Shown piece after piece: positions 27,380 to 37,484 of a DNA stretch of 64,000 nucleotides. Position numbers and translations under genes: made by a program. This DNA comes from Brasilonema angustatum HA4187-MV1 (GTDB lineage: Bacteria; Cyanobacteriota; Cyanobacteriia; Cyanobacteriales; Nostocaceae), in NCBI GenBank assembly GCA_019359695.1, contig JAHHGV010000008.1, positions 124,001-188,000 on the forward strand. Direction: 5' to 3'. The notes beneath the pieces were generated by a model. It was not told the origin of the DNA. It searched no databases and saw only the letters and a list, made by a program, of their open reading frames with translations. Numbering within the stretch: the stretch's first letter is position 1; each line of letters starts with the position of its first letter.

Positions 27380-27515
27380 AAGTCTACCTAGCTTCGTCAA
27401 AAATCAAATATGAGTCCTATAGAATAGATAAAAAATCGTATTTAATTCTAGTCAAGACTGGATTTGCGTTCCCGTGTCAATTTTCAGGTTTTCCGCAAAT
27501 TGGTATTTTTTGTAA

Positions 27516-27670
27516 TACCAAGTTGCGTTCTGTTGTAGTAATTTGTGGTTGGGGGAGATTGCTGAGTCCCAAGGGGACACGCTGCGCGAACGCTCCACTT
27601 CGTTTCGTATGCCCTTCGGGCACGCTACGCTAACGCAATGACAGATGCTACGTTTGATTGCAACTTGGTA
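27516..27670. repeat. 155-bp MITE-like element (TACCAAGTTGC ends)
   Basis: TACCAAGTTGC (27516-27526) is mirrored by GCAACTTGGTA (27660-27670). The inside carries GACACGCTGCGCGAACGC and a GCCCTTCGGGC hairpin, motifs that recur in other repeats of the window. A minus-strand frame across it is not a credible gene. Confidence 0.7.
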
Positions 27671-27917
27671 TAAGATAGATTTTTGTCCAGTATCCTTTGT
27701 CCAAAGCACTACAAATGACAGATGACAAATGATAAGTAGATAGGTGGAAATAAACAGAACTATGTTAATAAATGTAAAAACAGCTCAAACCCTTACTAAT
27801 GACTAATGACCAATGACTAATGACTGCCTTTACTAGTTAACTTTATTTGTACCGACCTACTTAAAAGACTAGTTTCACAAGTTTGCAGTGCATTTTGAAT
27901 GCACCGCAGCCTATGAG

Positions 27918-29687
27918 CTAATTATTACCAGTTTCTGAATTATCCAAAGCCTTGTCTTGTGTAGGAACAACAATATCAGGAGAATCAAATTGCTTTGGTT
28001 GCGCAATTGATGGCTGTTCTGGTACAACAACAGGAGAATTCTTTGACTGGTTAACTGGTTGCGATGATTCAGACGCACCATGATAAGATGGTCGGTTATT
28101 TCCTGAAGATTGTGAAGAGGTATTGCGAGACTCGCGGATTGCTCGTAGTCTCTCTCTGAGTGAAGGTGATGAACTAGTCTTAGGCTCAGTTTTAGTAGAT
28201 CCAGAAGCTTCCTGCTGTGAGTCTTGTTGGTATCGGCGACGTTGGGATTTTCTTGAGTCGGTTTGAGGCGATTCTTTGCTCGCATCGCTGTTATCGTCCG
28301 ATTCGTTTGTGACATTCCTCCTATAGGATCTCCTATAAGATTCTCTTGTCACATTGCTGTTATCAGGAGTATCGTCAGTTGAAACGCGACGCAGACGCCG
28401 ACGGCGTGTTGAAGTTGAAGTTGAAGTAGATGCAGATTTCACTTGCGAGGAAGTATTATCTTCTTTCTGTTGAGTATTAGTTTCTTTTGTAGTAGTGTTA
28501 GTTTCTTTAATAACAGGCGATGGTGTTAGGATGACTGTAGGTTTTGCCTCGTTAGGATCATTCTTTTCGACAACAGATTGTGGTTGTGGGACTGATGAGG
28601 TTGGTCGGGTTTTAGTCAACAAACTTGTGATACCAAAACCACCTGTAACACCCAAAAGAGCTATACCCGTTGCTATCAGTGCTTTAGGTGATGAGATAAT
28701 TTTCTTGAATATGGTATTACCTGAAGGTGGTGCGGTTGGCGTGCTCACAGATCGTACTTGTTGTGGCACATTTGGCACATTTGGCACATTTGGCACATCT
28801 GGCACGTCTGGGTATGGCTGATTAGATAAATTGATAGTTGGCACTACTGATGTCACAAGTAATTGCTGTGCACCACTTTGAATGTCAGGTAATAGCAGTA
28901 ACCATTCTCCTACTGTTTGCGGACGAAAGCGAGCGTCAGTAGCCATACCACGAATGATTGCTTGATTGACAGCAGCACTCAAATGGGGTTGTAAGTCTCG
29001 GGGGGAAGGCATTTGCTCGCGATCGCGCAGAAGTGCTGGTATAGGCACTTGTGCTGTCAATAAGGCATACAGTGTTGCTGCTAAACCATAAACATCAGTT
29101 GCAGGACTACGGGTTGCTTGCGACAGATACTGCTCAATTGGTGAATAACCCTCAGAAACAATACCCGTGTGAGTTTGCCTGACGCCATTGTGAAATTCCC
29201 GTGCAATCCCAAAATCGATCAGTATTACCTCTTGCGTTCCTTCACGAAGAATGATGTTATCTGGTTTCACATCCCTATGAAGCAAACCATTTTGGTGTAC
29301 GACCTGCAATGCACCTGCTATTTGCCTAATGTAATGAATTGCTTTATCCTCTGGCAAAGGTATCCCTGGCATGACATATGCCTCAGCCAAAGTTTCACCA
29401 GGAATATATTCCATCACCATGTAGGGTAGTCTGTCTTCGACAAAAAAGTCGCTTACCCGGACAATATTCGGATGGATACAAGTAGCTAATCGTCTTGCTT
29501 CGTCTTGAAATTGACGCTCAAACTTAACATAATCAGGATGCTGTCGCAGCTTTTCATTGAGAGTTTTAATCACCACGACCTGATTGAGGAAATTGTGAGT
29601 TGCTTTGAACGTAATGCCAAAGCCACCTCGACCGATTTCCTGGTTAATGGTGTACTTACCACTCTGCAAAGTTTTAGTAACTAGCAT
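27918..29687 (-). CDS. Membrane-anchored Ser/Thr protein kinase
   Basis: 589 aa. N-terminal Pkn2-type kinase: glycine loop IGRGGFGITF, catalytic Lys in VVVIKTL, HRDVKPDNII, DFGIAREF. A short linker carries tandem PDVPNVPNVP repeats, then a membrane helix (ALIATGIALLGVTGGFGI) near residue 345. The C-terminal ~220 residues are Ser/Thr/Arg-rich and low in complexity, with no known domain. The kinase should be cytoplasmic and the tail outside. Targets are unknown. A small gene-free gap separates it from the Omp85 gene. Confidence 0.9.
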   Translation of the reverse strand: MLVTKTLQSGKYTINQEIGRGGFGITFKATHNFLNQVVVIKTLNEKLRQHPDYVKFERQFQDEARRLATCIHPNIVRVSDFFVEDRLPYMVMEYIPGETLAEAYVMPGIPLPEDKAIHYIRQIAGALQVVHQNGLLHRDVKPDNIILREGTQEVILIDFGIAREFHNGVRQTHTGIVSEGYSPIEQYLSQATRSPATDVYGLAATLYALLTAQVPIPALLRDREQMPSPRDLQPHLSAAVNQAIIRGMATDARFRPQTVGEWLLLLPDIQSGAQQLLVTSVVPTINLSNQPYPDVPDVPNVPNVPNVPQQVRSVSTPTAPPSGNTIFKKIISSPKALIATGIALLGVTGGFGITSLLTKTRPTSSVPQPQSVVEKNDPNEAKPTVILTPSPVIKETNTTTKETNTQQKEDNTSSQVKSASTSTSTSTRRRRLRRVSTDDTPDNSNVTRESYRRSYRRNVTNESDDNSDASKESPQTDSRKSQRRRYQQDSQQEASGSTKTEPKTSSSPSLRERLRAIRESRNTSSQSSGNNRPSYHGASESSQPVNQSKNSPVVVPEQPSIAQPKQFDSPDIVVPTQDKALDNSETGNN

Positions 29688-29887
29688 AGAGAGTCCTGAT
29701 TAGTAAATATGATTAGTACTACTTTTTTTAAAGATAACCGGGAACTGTAAAAGCTCTGGTTTTGAATCCTGAGTCTAACCCGAATTTTGAGGAATATCAA
29801 ACCATGTTCAATACTTAACCCACGCAACAGTTTTATTTTTCTTTCGTTATTCCTTATAGTATACTTATCACTTCAAATTATCCACTT

Positions 29888-31948
29888 TTAAAAGCGCTGA
29901 CCAATACCAAAATGAACGCGGCTTTCTCCCTGGTCATTCAGCCCAAAGTCAGCCCTAATTAAGCCTAGAGGTGAGTCAAAGCGGACTCCCGCACCGTAAC
30001 CGAAACCAGTTCCAGGTTTATCACGAACTCCTGCAGGGTTACCCAACACAGACTCACCAGAACCTAAGTCTGAGGCAAAATCAGCAAAGAAAACTCCTCC
30101 CAATGCTTGGACAATCGGAAAGCGATATTCTGCCGACGCTAACACATAAGTGCGACCACTACCAACATCACCCTCACCATAACCGCGTACTGAATTGACA
30201 CCACCCAAGTTGAAACTTTCATAAGGTGGTAAATCACCAAGGACTGTACCAGCTTGGACATTCAAGGCGAAGACTTGTGGTTTTTTGGATTCAAATAACT
30301 TTACGGGCATAAACTGGCTATAGTCTGCCTTTATGCGGTTCATAGAAATTTGTCCTTCCCCAAGAGGGATGGATTGTTCGGCACTGAGTTTAAGAATAGA
30401 ACCATTGGTTGGATTGAAGGGATTATCTCGCTGGTCTTTGGTGGCAGTTAAGGATACAGTCGTCAGGTCATCAATACCAGTCCCGCTAAAAGATAGAGGA
30501 TTTCCCTTTTCATCAGTAGGGGTCACTTTACCATCGCGATCGCGAAGACTAACACGAGTATAGTTTAAGCCTAAAGAAGTATTCCAACCATCAATCGGGC
30601 GCTGCAAGCTAACACCACCCCCAACTCGACCTTCCCGGATTCTATCGCCATTTGCAAATTTGACGTCACCATCAAAAGTTTCAGAAAGTCCCCGCTTGCG
30701 GAACGCACTCACACTATAACCAAAGGCGTCTGGATTAGTTTCCCGGTAGGGACTTGTAAATTTAGTATCAAATTGAAAGTCACGCGCACCAACTTCAAGA
30801 TTAAAACCGAAAATATCGTTAACGCCACCAACATTTTGATCTCGGTAAGTTAATGTACCAACTATCCCTTGATCGGCGTTATAATTACCGCCCACATTAA
30901 TAGAACGCGCCCCTATTTCCTTAAGTTCGTAAACGACATCCAGTTTTGTCGCATCTCCTTCAAAAGCAACATTGACATTCTGAAATAACCCTGTCTTATA
31001 AAGTTGCTGTAAATCTTGTTTAACTAAGTTTTCTTGATAAACTTGTCCTGGCTTAAACTTAAGCTGTTGCTGCAAGAAATCTGTTTTTGTACGTCCTTGG
31101 ACTGGTTTACCCTTGTTATCAACTGTTTTGCCTTCTTCGTTCACAAAACGAAACTTGATATTGTTGACAACACCTTCAGCAACATTCAAAGTCAGGATTC
31201 CTTCAGCACTGGGTCTAATCGATATAACTCTTGCAACTTTATAACCTTTGTCAGCGTACCATTTATTAATATCTTGGACTACTTGTTTGAGACCACTGGG
31301 ACTGATAACTTTTCCTATTTGAGGTTGAAAGCGTTCCCTGGCGACTTCATAACTCAACACGTTTGCCCCGGAAAGTTGTAGAGAACGCACAACAACTGGT
31401 TGTACTTGGTATTCTACATTTAAGCCAGTTGGCGTAGAACGGCTATTAACACGAGCATCCGTAAATAAACCAGTCTCCAAAATTGCTTTAACATCTTTTT
31501 GTAACTGACTTTGACTGGTTTTTGCACCGACTTGAGTGTTGATGACACTGCGAATCGCCTGCTGCAATTCCTCATTAGCCCCGACTATGTTCACTTGTGT
31601 AGCAGTGACTTTATCACCATTACCACTAGCTGGAGATGAGCCAGATGAGGGAGATGAAAAAGTTATTTCCTTTGTCTGGTCCTCCTTTTCAGTAGTTATC
31701 ACCACCGGTTTACCACCAGTACTACTTTGCACGCTGCCAGATTTCTGAGAGAATTGTCCAATAACTACTGTCTCTGGGGGTGCGATCGTTTCTATCTTAG
31801 CTGGCGCTTCTTCGGTCACTGGCACCACTACGTTATCAGGTTTTTCAGCTTGCTCAGAAGTATTAGAGGGTGCAGCAAATGCTTGCTGATTAGCATTGCC
31901 AGCTGCCAAAGTCACTAGAGTAAAAATTGCCGCAGAAGAAACTCGCAT
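29888..31948 (-). CDS. Omp85/BamA outer membrane assembly protein
   Basis: 686 aa. Signal peptide (AAIFTLVTLAAGNANQQAFA), a Pro/Ser/Thr-rich region, about three POTRA domains (for example GLFTDARVNSRSTPTGLNVEY and GLFQNVNVAFEGDATKLDVVY) and a C-terminal beta-barrel with GGVNSVRGYGEGDVG and a terminal Phe (HFGIGQRF). Such proteins insert beta-barrels into the outer membrane. Cyanobacterial members have a reduced POTRA number, as here. The gene is divergent from the LpxB-like gene, with a 159-bp shared control region. Confidence 0.92.
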   Translation of the reverse strand: MRVSSAAIFTLVTLAAGNANQQAFAAPSNTSEQAEKPDNVVVPVTEEAPAKIETIAPPETVVIGQFSQKSGSVQSSTGGKPVVITTEKEDQTKEITFSSPSSGSSPASGNGDKVTATQVNIVGANEELQQAIRSVINTQVGAKTSQSQLQKDVKAILETGLFTDARVNSRSTPTGLNVEYQVQPVVVRSLQLSGANVLSYEVARERFQPQIGKVISPSGLKQVVQDINKWYADKGYKVARVISIRPSAEGILTLNVAEGVVNNIKFRFVNEEGKTVDNKGKPVQGRTKTDFLQQQLKFKPGQVYQENLVKQDLQQLYKTGLFQNVNVAFEGDATKLDVVYELKEIGARSINVGGNYNADQGIVGTLTYRDQNVGGVNDIFGFNLEVGARDFQFDTKFTSPYRETNPDAFGYSVSAFRKRGLSETFDGDVKFANGDRIREGRVGGGVSLQRPIDGWNTSLGLNYTRVSLRDRDGKVTPTDEKGNPLSFSGTGIDDLTTVSLTATKDQRDNPFNPTNGSILKLSAEQSIPLGEGQISMNRIKADYSQFMPVKLFESKKPQVFALNVQAGTVLGDLPPYESFNLGGVNSVRGYGEGDVGSGRTYVLASAEYRFPIVQALGGVFFADFASDLGSGESVLGNPAGVRDKPGTGFGYGAGVRFDSPLGLIRADFGLNDQGESRVHFGIGQRF

Positions 31949-32107
31949 AATGATAGTAGCCTTATAAACTGGGAGTTAGTTCGTACTTTCGTACTGAGGT
32001 TTAGTAATGGGGACAGTACTAACTTCCAGCTGCATCGCCGATTTATTTATACCCCCATTCAATTCCTCTTGCGGCAAACGACAGTTATTTTGAAGTTTTT
32101 GTTTCTC

Positions 32108-33478
32108 ATGAGTGATTTATCACCATCATCGCTAACCTCTGATATCGAAAAAAATACTCCAGGCTTACGGTTACTTGTTTTAAGCAACGGACATGGCGAG
32201 GATATTATTGCAGTCCGTATTTTGCAAGAACTTCAGCAACAACCCAACCCACCCGAAATCTTTGCTTTGCCCTTGGTGGGACAAGGATACGCTTACCACG
32301 GGTTGGATATTCGCCTCATCGGTTCGGTACGCACAATGCCTTCGGGCGGTTTTATTTACATGGATGGACGCCAATTTGTACGCGATGTACAAGGTGGTTT
32401 GTTACAACTCACCGCCAGTCAAATGAACTCCATACGTCATTGGGTAAATACTCAGAAAAAATCAGGCCACAAGATAGCTATATTAGCAGTGGGCGATATT
32501 GTACCACTGATATTTGCGCGGTTGAGTGGTGCTAACTACGGCTTCGTAGGCACAGCGAAATCTGAGTATTATGTGCGAGATGACGTGAATTTCTTAAAAC
32601 GCAAAAATAAAGGAGCATGGTGGGAAAGTTTTTCTGGCTCAATTTACCATCCTTGGGAACGTTGGTTGATGAATCAGCAGCGTTGCAAAGCTGTGTTTCC
32701 CAGAGACTCGTTAACAGCAGAGATATTGAAAAAGTGGGCGATTCCGGCTTTTGATTTGGGTAACCCGATGATGGATGCTTTGGAACCAACAATTCCACGT
32801 CCAAGATTTTATGGTACTCATATAGAAAAGCAAGAATTAGCTCGACCTTTAGTTGTCACTCTGCTTCCCGGTTCTCGTCCGCCAGAAGCATACGCTAACT
32901 GGCAGCAAATGATGATTGCTGTCTCTGCATTGATGGCGCTTTGGGAAGAAGAAAAGTTTGTGGGATATACTTGTGAAACTGTTGTGTTCTTGGGTGCGAT
33001 CGCCCCCAGTTTACACTTTGACAGTATACGCTTAATTCTCGAATCTCAAGGCTGGCAGCCCCACGCTCAACCTCCAATCAAAATCCCCGACAAAGATTGC
33101 TTGACATTTAAGCAGAAAAATGCATTTTTTATTTTATCGCAGAATGCTTATAACGACTGTTTGGATCAGGGAGATTTGGCGATCGCAATGGCAGGGACAG
33201 CAACAGAGCAATTTGTGGGTTTAGGCAAACCTGCGATTACTATCCCTGGACATGGTCCCCAATTTACCTATACCTTTGCTGAAGCACAAAGCCGTCACTT
33301 GGGGTCATCTGTAATTTTAGTAGAAGAACCAGCAGAAGTTGCTAAGGTGGTGAAGTCACTGTTTGCCAATCCAGACAAATTGCAAGCAATAGCAGAAAAT
33401 GGCGTACGACGAATGGGTAAACCAGGTGCAGCCAAACGAATCGCTGAGTATTCGATGAAGCTGTTGTGGCAAGAATGA
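32108..33478 (+). CDS. LpxB-related glycosyltransferase (lipid-A-disaccharide synthase-like)
   Basis: 456 aa. LRLLVLSNGHGEDIIAVRIL at the start and GDLAIAMAGTATEQFVGLGKPAITIPG near the end match the LpxB-related family of cyanobacteria and plants. GFVGTAKSEYYVRDD is also family-like. A sugar transfer onto a lipid is expected, but most cyanobacteria do not make standard lipid A, so the substrate is unclear. ATG at 32108 is preferred to a TTG 13 codons upstream, since the family usually begins near this point; there is no clear ribosome site. Confidence 0.82.
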   Translation: MSDLSPSSLTSDIEKNTPGLRLLVLSNGHGEDIIAVRILQELQQQPNPPEIFALPLVGQGYAYHGLDIRLIGSVRTMPSGGFIYMDGRQFVRDVQGGLLQLTASQMNSIRHWVNTQKKSGHKIAILAVGDIVPLIFARLSGANYGFVGTAKSEYYVRDDVNFLKRKNKGAWWESFSGSIYHPWERWLMNQQRCKAVFPRDSLTAEILKKWAIPAFDLGNPMMDALEPTIPRPRFYGTHIEKQELARPLVVTLLPGSRPPEAYANWQQMMIAVSALMALWEEEKFVGYTCETVVFLGAIAPSLHFDSIRLILESQGWQPHAQPPIKIPDKDCLTFKQKNAFFILSQNAYNDCLDQGDLAIAMAGTATEQFVGLGKPAITIPGHGPQFTYTFAEAQSRHLGSSVILVEEPAEVAKVVKSLFANPDKLQAIAENGVRRMGKPGAAKRIAEYSMKLLWQE

Positions 33479-33641
33479 ACTCGCTTGTTGGAAGTGAGTT
33501 CATTTCTACATGGTGCTGCACAATAAAGTACCGCTCGTTATGCCTGTACAACCCGACGGACGATGGATGGAGCCAACTTTATTGTTAACGTTAAGCGTTT
33601 GCGTAGCGCCCCCTTAGGGGCTAGCTCTGCCGTAGGCAATC

Positions 33642-33848
33642 GCCTACATCAATGTTTCGGTTCGATACACATCTACTTCTCCATGTCAACTCCTACAACT
33701 GGACTCTTCCTTTACAACCCTACTCCCACCTGCTTTCGGTGAAATGTTAAGAAAGATCCGGGTAATGGATAGCTCTGGGACGGGGGAGGCTAACGCCAAT
33801 GGAGAGAATGTAAGACCAACTCGGGGGCGCAAGCTTAAGATGAGGTAA
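33642..33848 (+). pseudogene. Possible transposase-tail remnant, 68 open codons
   Basis: After a dispersed repeat ending near 33641, a frame stays open for 68 codons and stops at 33848. It reads AYINVSVRYTSTSPCQLLQL... and ends with SSGTGEANANGENVRPTRGR and a basic KLKMR tail. Such tails occur in TnpB-like transposases, but similarity is only by eye. Without a start and with repeats on both sides it is at best a remnant. It could be chance. Confidence 0.25.
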
Positions 33849-34019
33849 TATCATGTCCGGTTGATTACTTATAATTCCTGCTTGACCTCACCCCAACCCT
33901 CTCCTTATTAAGGAGAGCCAGTGCGTTGGGCGGCTTTGCCGACTTGAAGCACCTGGCGTGAGGGTGCCGGAGGCGGGTGAGGTTCCTCGTTTTTATAAGT
34001 GTTTATCCGGACATGATAT
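33848..34019. repeat. Inverted-repeat element (ATATCATGTCCGG ends) with GCCAG repeat
   Basis: ATATCATGTCCGG (33848-33860) is mirrored by CCGGACATGATAT (34007-34019). Inside are CTCTCCTTATTAAGGAGAG and a GAGCCAGTGCGTT...ACCTGGCGTGAG palindrome. More GCCAG-type sequence continues to about 34150. No credible gene lies in 33849-34185. Confidence 0.6.
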
Positions 34020-34185
34020 AAGACCAGCGCAGCAGGAGGGTTTCCCTCCGCAGGCGACTGGCGTTAGCGCAGCGAGACCGGAGGTCTTCCTTCCCCGGAG
34101 GGCATTCCTCCGTGAAGTTGGAAGCCCCCACCATACCCACAAGGGTTGGTGGTGGGTAGTTCACAGCCGATTCCTATATCACTGA

Positions 34186-35172
34186 TCAAACTAGTTGATC
34201 GAATAGCCGTAAAAACCGTTCGGTATCCACCTCTAAGCAAGCCTCTACGTTGGGCGGATTGGTTTTCTCATTTGTGCGATCGCGCCGATCAGCTAGTGAC
34301 ATTCCAGTGGTGAATCTTCCTTCGGTTTCAACCATCATATATAGCGATTTTGTAGTTACCAAACTCGGATCAATCGCAACCGCCATAGCTAAAGGATCGT
34401 GTAGATAACATCCGTGAAAGTTTTCGTTGTCACGGTGGAAAGCCATATACATTCCAGTGCAATCGGCAATAAACTGGGTAACTTTAGAAGGACGACGCTG
34501 TAAATTATCTTCAACAACTTGACGTGCTAGAGGGGCTTTCATCGTCACATCTAAACCAACCAGGGTGAGGGGAATTCCTGATTCCATCACAATCCCCGCT
34601 GCATGGGGATCGACAAAAAAGTTAAATTCAGCAGCAGCTGTAATATTTCCGGGTACAGTCACAGCCCCACCCATGATCACAATCCGTCCGATTTTTTTCA
34701 TGGTTGCGCCATCTTTCTGAATCGCTGTTGCCAGATTCGTGAGTGGTCCTAAAGCAATAATGATCAAACTATCGCCGTATTCTTGAGCTGTTTTGAGAAG
34801 CAGCTCAATTGCATTCTCTGTAGATGGCTCAATAGTAAGTTTAGGATAGCGAGGTGTACCATCAGCTTCCAAGAACCGATCTAATTCACCCAAACCGTCT
34901 GCACCATGAATCCCCGCTGCATTGAACGGAGGTTTCACCAATGGTTTTTCACAGCCTTTGGCAACGATGGGCGAAGTATCGGGTTCAACAATACTCAGTA
35001 CACGCAACACATTATTAGTAGCCAGATCTACGTTAACATTGCCAGCGACAACGGTGACTGCTTTCAGGTCTAATTGAGGTGAATTCAATGCCATAATCAG
35101 AGCTAAGGCATCATCAACACCACCGTCTGTATCTACTATTACTGGGACGGGCTGATTTGCAAGGGCTATCAT
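34186..35172 (-). CDS. Nucleoside hydrolase (inosine-uridine preferring type)
   Basis: 328 aa. The Ca2+-binding N-terminal motif VIVDTDGGVDDALAL, the loop IIALGPLTNLATAIQ and IVIMGGAV, then NFFVDPHAA, and the late HDPLAMAVAID are typical of IunH/RihA-type enzymes, which split N-ribosyl bonds for nucleoside salvage. The first Asp pair is DTDGGVDD rather than the usual DTDPGIDD. ATG at 35172 is preferred to a GTG 17 codons upstream because the family starts shortly before VIVDTD and GGAG precedes it. Confidence 0.9.
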   Translation of the reverse strand: MIALANQPVPVIVDTDGGVDDALALIMALNSPQLDLKAVTVVAGNVNVDLATNNVLRVLSIVEPDTSPIVAKGCEKPLVKPPFNAAGIHGADGLGELDRFLEADGTPRYPKLTIEPSTENAIELLLKTAQEYGDSLIIIALGPLTNLATAIQKDGATMKKIGRIVIMGGAVTVPGNITAAAEFNFFVDPHAAGIVMESGIPLTLVGLDVTMKAPLARQVVEDNLQRRPSKVTQFIADCTGMYMAFHRDNENFHGCYLHDPLAMAVAIDPSLVTTKSLYMMVETEGRFTTGMSLADRRDRTNEKTNPPNVEACLEVDTERFLRLFDQLV

Positions 35173-35432
35173 GTGAATTGTTGCTCCATAAGAAATTTGC
35201 TTAAAAGTTAAGATTCGTATCACTTTTACAACAGAAATGTTGTTTAAATCAGAAGCTCAATCCCAATTAGCCAGCAGGTTTGAGCGATCGCACCTCTATT
35301 ACAATTCTGTTAAATCCCATTTCTTGGGGCTACAAGTTCTGCGAAAATCAGAAACGATTTAAAAAACAAGCACGCTATAAGTCCACCTATTATCGGATAT
35401 AGTTCGTTTCAATAAAAGGGAGAACACTAAAG

Positions 35433-36959
35433 ATGAAATTGGCTTACTGGATGTATGCAGGTCCTGCCCATATTGGAACTCTGCGGGTTGCCAGTTCCTT
35501 TAAAAATGTTCATGCGATAATGCACGCGCCCTTGGGTGATGACTACTTTAACGTTATGCGCTCTATGCTAGAACGGGAGAGGAATTTCACGCCAGTGACA
35601 GCCAGTATTGTTGATCGCAACGTATTGGCACGGGGTTCGCAAGAAAAAGTGGTGGACAATATCACCCGCAAAGACGCGGAAGAACACCCAGATTTGATTG
35701 TATTAACTCCCACCTGCACTTCCAGCATTTTACAAGAAGACTTAGCAAACTTTGTGGAAAGGGCATCTCTGGAGGCGAAAGCGGATGTGCTGCTGGCAGA
35801 CGTGAACCACTACCGCGTTAATGAACTCCAAGCTGCCGATCGCACTCTGCAACAAATCGTCCAATACTACATCGAGAAAGCCCGCAAAAAGGGCCAACTG
35901 CCCGAAGGTAAAACCGAAAAGCCCTCTGTCAACATCATCGGTATTTCTACCCTCGGTTTCCATAACCAGCACGACTGCACAGAACTCAAGCGGTTAATGG
36001 CTGACTTGGGTATTGAGGTGAATGCTGTGATTCCTGAAGGTGCTTCCGTCCACGAGTTGAAGAACCTGCCCCGCGCCTGGTTTAACCTTGTCCCTTACCG
36101 GGAACTTGGTGTTATGGCAGCTCGTTACCTTGAAGAACAATTCGGAACCCCAACCGTAGATATTACACCTATGGGTGTAGTTGAAACTGCTCGTTGTATC
36201 CGTAAAATTCAGCAGATAATTAACGCTCAAGGCGCGGATGTTGATTACGAAGAGTTTATCAACCAGCAAACTCTGTATGTATCACAGGCTGCATGGTTTT
36301 CTCGTTCGATTGACTGTCAAAACTTGACTGGTAAGAAAGCCGTTGTGTTTGGTGATAGCACTCACGCCGCTGCTATGACTAAGATTCTGGCACGAGAAAT
36401 GGGCATTCACGTTGTCTGGGCTGGAACTTACTGCAAGTACGATGCGGAGTGGTTCAGCCAGCAGGTGAGCGAGTATTGTGATGAAGTGCTGATCACCGAG
36501 GATCATGGGGCAATTGGGGATGCGATCGCCCGCGTCGAACCTTCTGCTATCTTCGGTACCCAAATGGAACGCCACGTTGGTAAGCGTCTGGATATCCCCT
36601 GCGGTGTGATTGCTGCACCCATTCACATCCAGAACTTCCCCATTGGTTACAAACCATTCATGGGTTACGAAGGAACAAATCAGATTGCGGATTTGGTCTA
36701 CAATTCCTTTACCTTAGGAATGGAAGACCACCTGTTGGAAATCTTTGGCGGACATGATACCAAGGAAGTCATTACCAAGGGCATTTCTGCTGATTCTGAT
36801 TTGGGATGGACTAAGGATGCTCAAGCAGAATTGAACAAGGTTCCTGGCTTTGTGCGTGGTAAAGTCAAGCGCAACACCGAGAAATTTGCTCGCGAGCGCA
36901 ATTTCAGTCAAATTACTCTGGAAGTGATGTACGCTGCCAAAGAAGCTGTGGGCGCTTAG
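35433..36959 (+). CDS. chlB: Light-independent protochlorophyllide reductase subunit B
   Basis: 508 aa, the normal length. It begins [18 protein letters not shown] and contains [47 protein letters not shown] and [20 protein letters not shown], all characteristic. ChlB and ChlN form the catalytic nitrogenase-like component that, with ChlL, reduces the D-ring of protochlorophyllide without light. AAAAGGGAG stands just upstream. chlL and chlN are not in the window, so the gene is separated from them here, as in many cyanobacteria. Confidence 0.97.
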   Translation: MKLAYWMYAGPAHIGTLRVASSFKNVHAIMHAPLGDDYFNVMRSMLERERNFTPVTASIVDRNVLARGSQEKVVDNITRKDAEEHPDLIVLTPTCTSSILQEDLANFVERASLEAKADVLLADVNHYRVNELQAADRTLQQIVQYYIEKARKKGQLPEGKTEKPSVNIIGISTLGFHNQHDCTELKRLMADLGIEVNAVIPEGASVHELKNLPRAWFNLVPYRELGVMAARYLEEQFGTPTVDITPMGVVETARCIRKIQQIINAQGADVDYEEFINQQTLYVSQAAWFSRSIDCQNLTGKKAVVFGDSTHAAAMTKILAREMGIHVVWAGTYCKYDAEWFSQQVSEYCDEVLITEDHGAIGDAIARVEPSAIFGTQMERHVGKRLDIPCGVIAAPIHIQNFPIGYKPFMGYEGTNQIADLVYNSFTLGMEDHLLEIFGGHDTKEVITKGISADSDLGWTKDAQAELNKVPGFVRGKVKRNTEKFARERNFSQITLEVMYAAKEAVGA

Positions 36960-37206
36960 TTTTTAGAAGCGTGAATTCTCAATTGGGTACAATACACGTT
37001 ATTTGTAGGGGTAAAGGCTAGCCCATTGGTGTCAACTTAAGCTGAAACTCTTGTTCTTATACCAATTTGAAAAAAGAATGCGACAGATGGAATGCTAAAA
37101 GCAATTACCAGTAAGTCTTTTACAATCCAAAATCTAAAATCCAAAATCCAAAATGGTATTAGGTTACCGAGATGCTTTATTCTACTTGCCCACAATTGTC
37201 GCGTAA

Positions 37207-37292
37207 CCTCACCCCGGTTTTGTCTTACGCCAAAACTGCCCCTCTCCTTACTAAGGAGAGGGGACGTTAAGCGTAGCTTAACGGGGGTGAGG
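37207..37292. repeat. Inverted-repeat element with CCTCACCCC ends
   Basis: CCTCACCCC (37207-37215) faces GGGGTGAGG (37284-37292). Inside, CCCCTCTCCTTA and its complement (37239-37263) form a tight hairpin, and CGTTAAGCGTAGC resembles other repeats. The surrounding 36960-37484 holds TCCAAAA tandem repeats near 37135 and no gene. Confidence 0.6.
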
Positions 37293-37484
37293 TTAAATCA
37301 ACGTGGAATTAAGGCTTGAACGTTAAGTTGACACGTATGGGCAATGCCGTGCCCCTACCGCGTGCGTGTGTGTAGTATGCAAGTAAGAATCGCTATATTT
37401 TGTCCTCAAAAACTTCTTCCAACATCAACAACAACCTTTCCAGTGTTAGAAATTGGAAAGAAGCACTTCTGAGGTCGAGCGACA

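Noticed and set aside
27452-27709. 85-aa minus-strand frame
   Set aside because: It coincides with an inverted-repeat element (27516-27670) and has no domain or ribosome site.
27116-27917. CRISPR array in repeat-rich intergenic DNA
   Set aside because: Repeats are contiguous heptamers without spacers and there are no cas genes.
33700-33870. Group II intron 3' end
   Set aside because: CATGTCCGGTT is reminiscent, but no domain V hairpin or intron boundary was recognised.
33958-34185. 75-aa frame rich in Arg/Pro/Gly
   Set aside because: Made entirely of dispersed GCCAG-type repeats.
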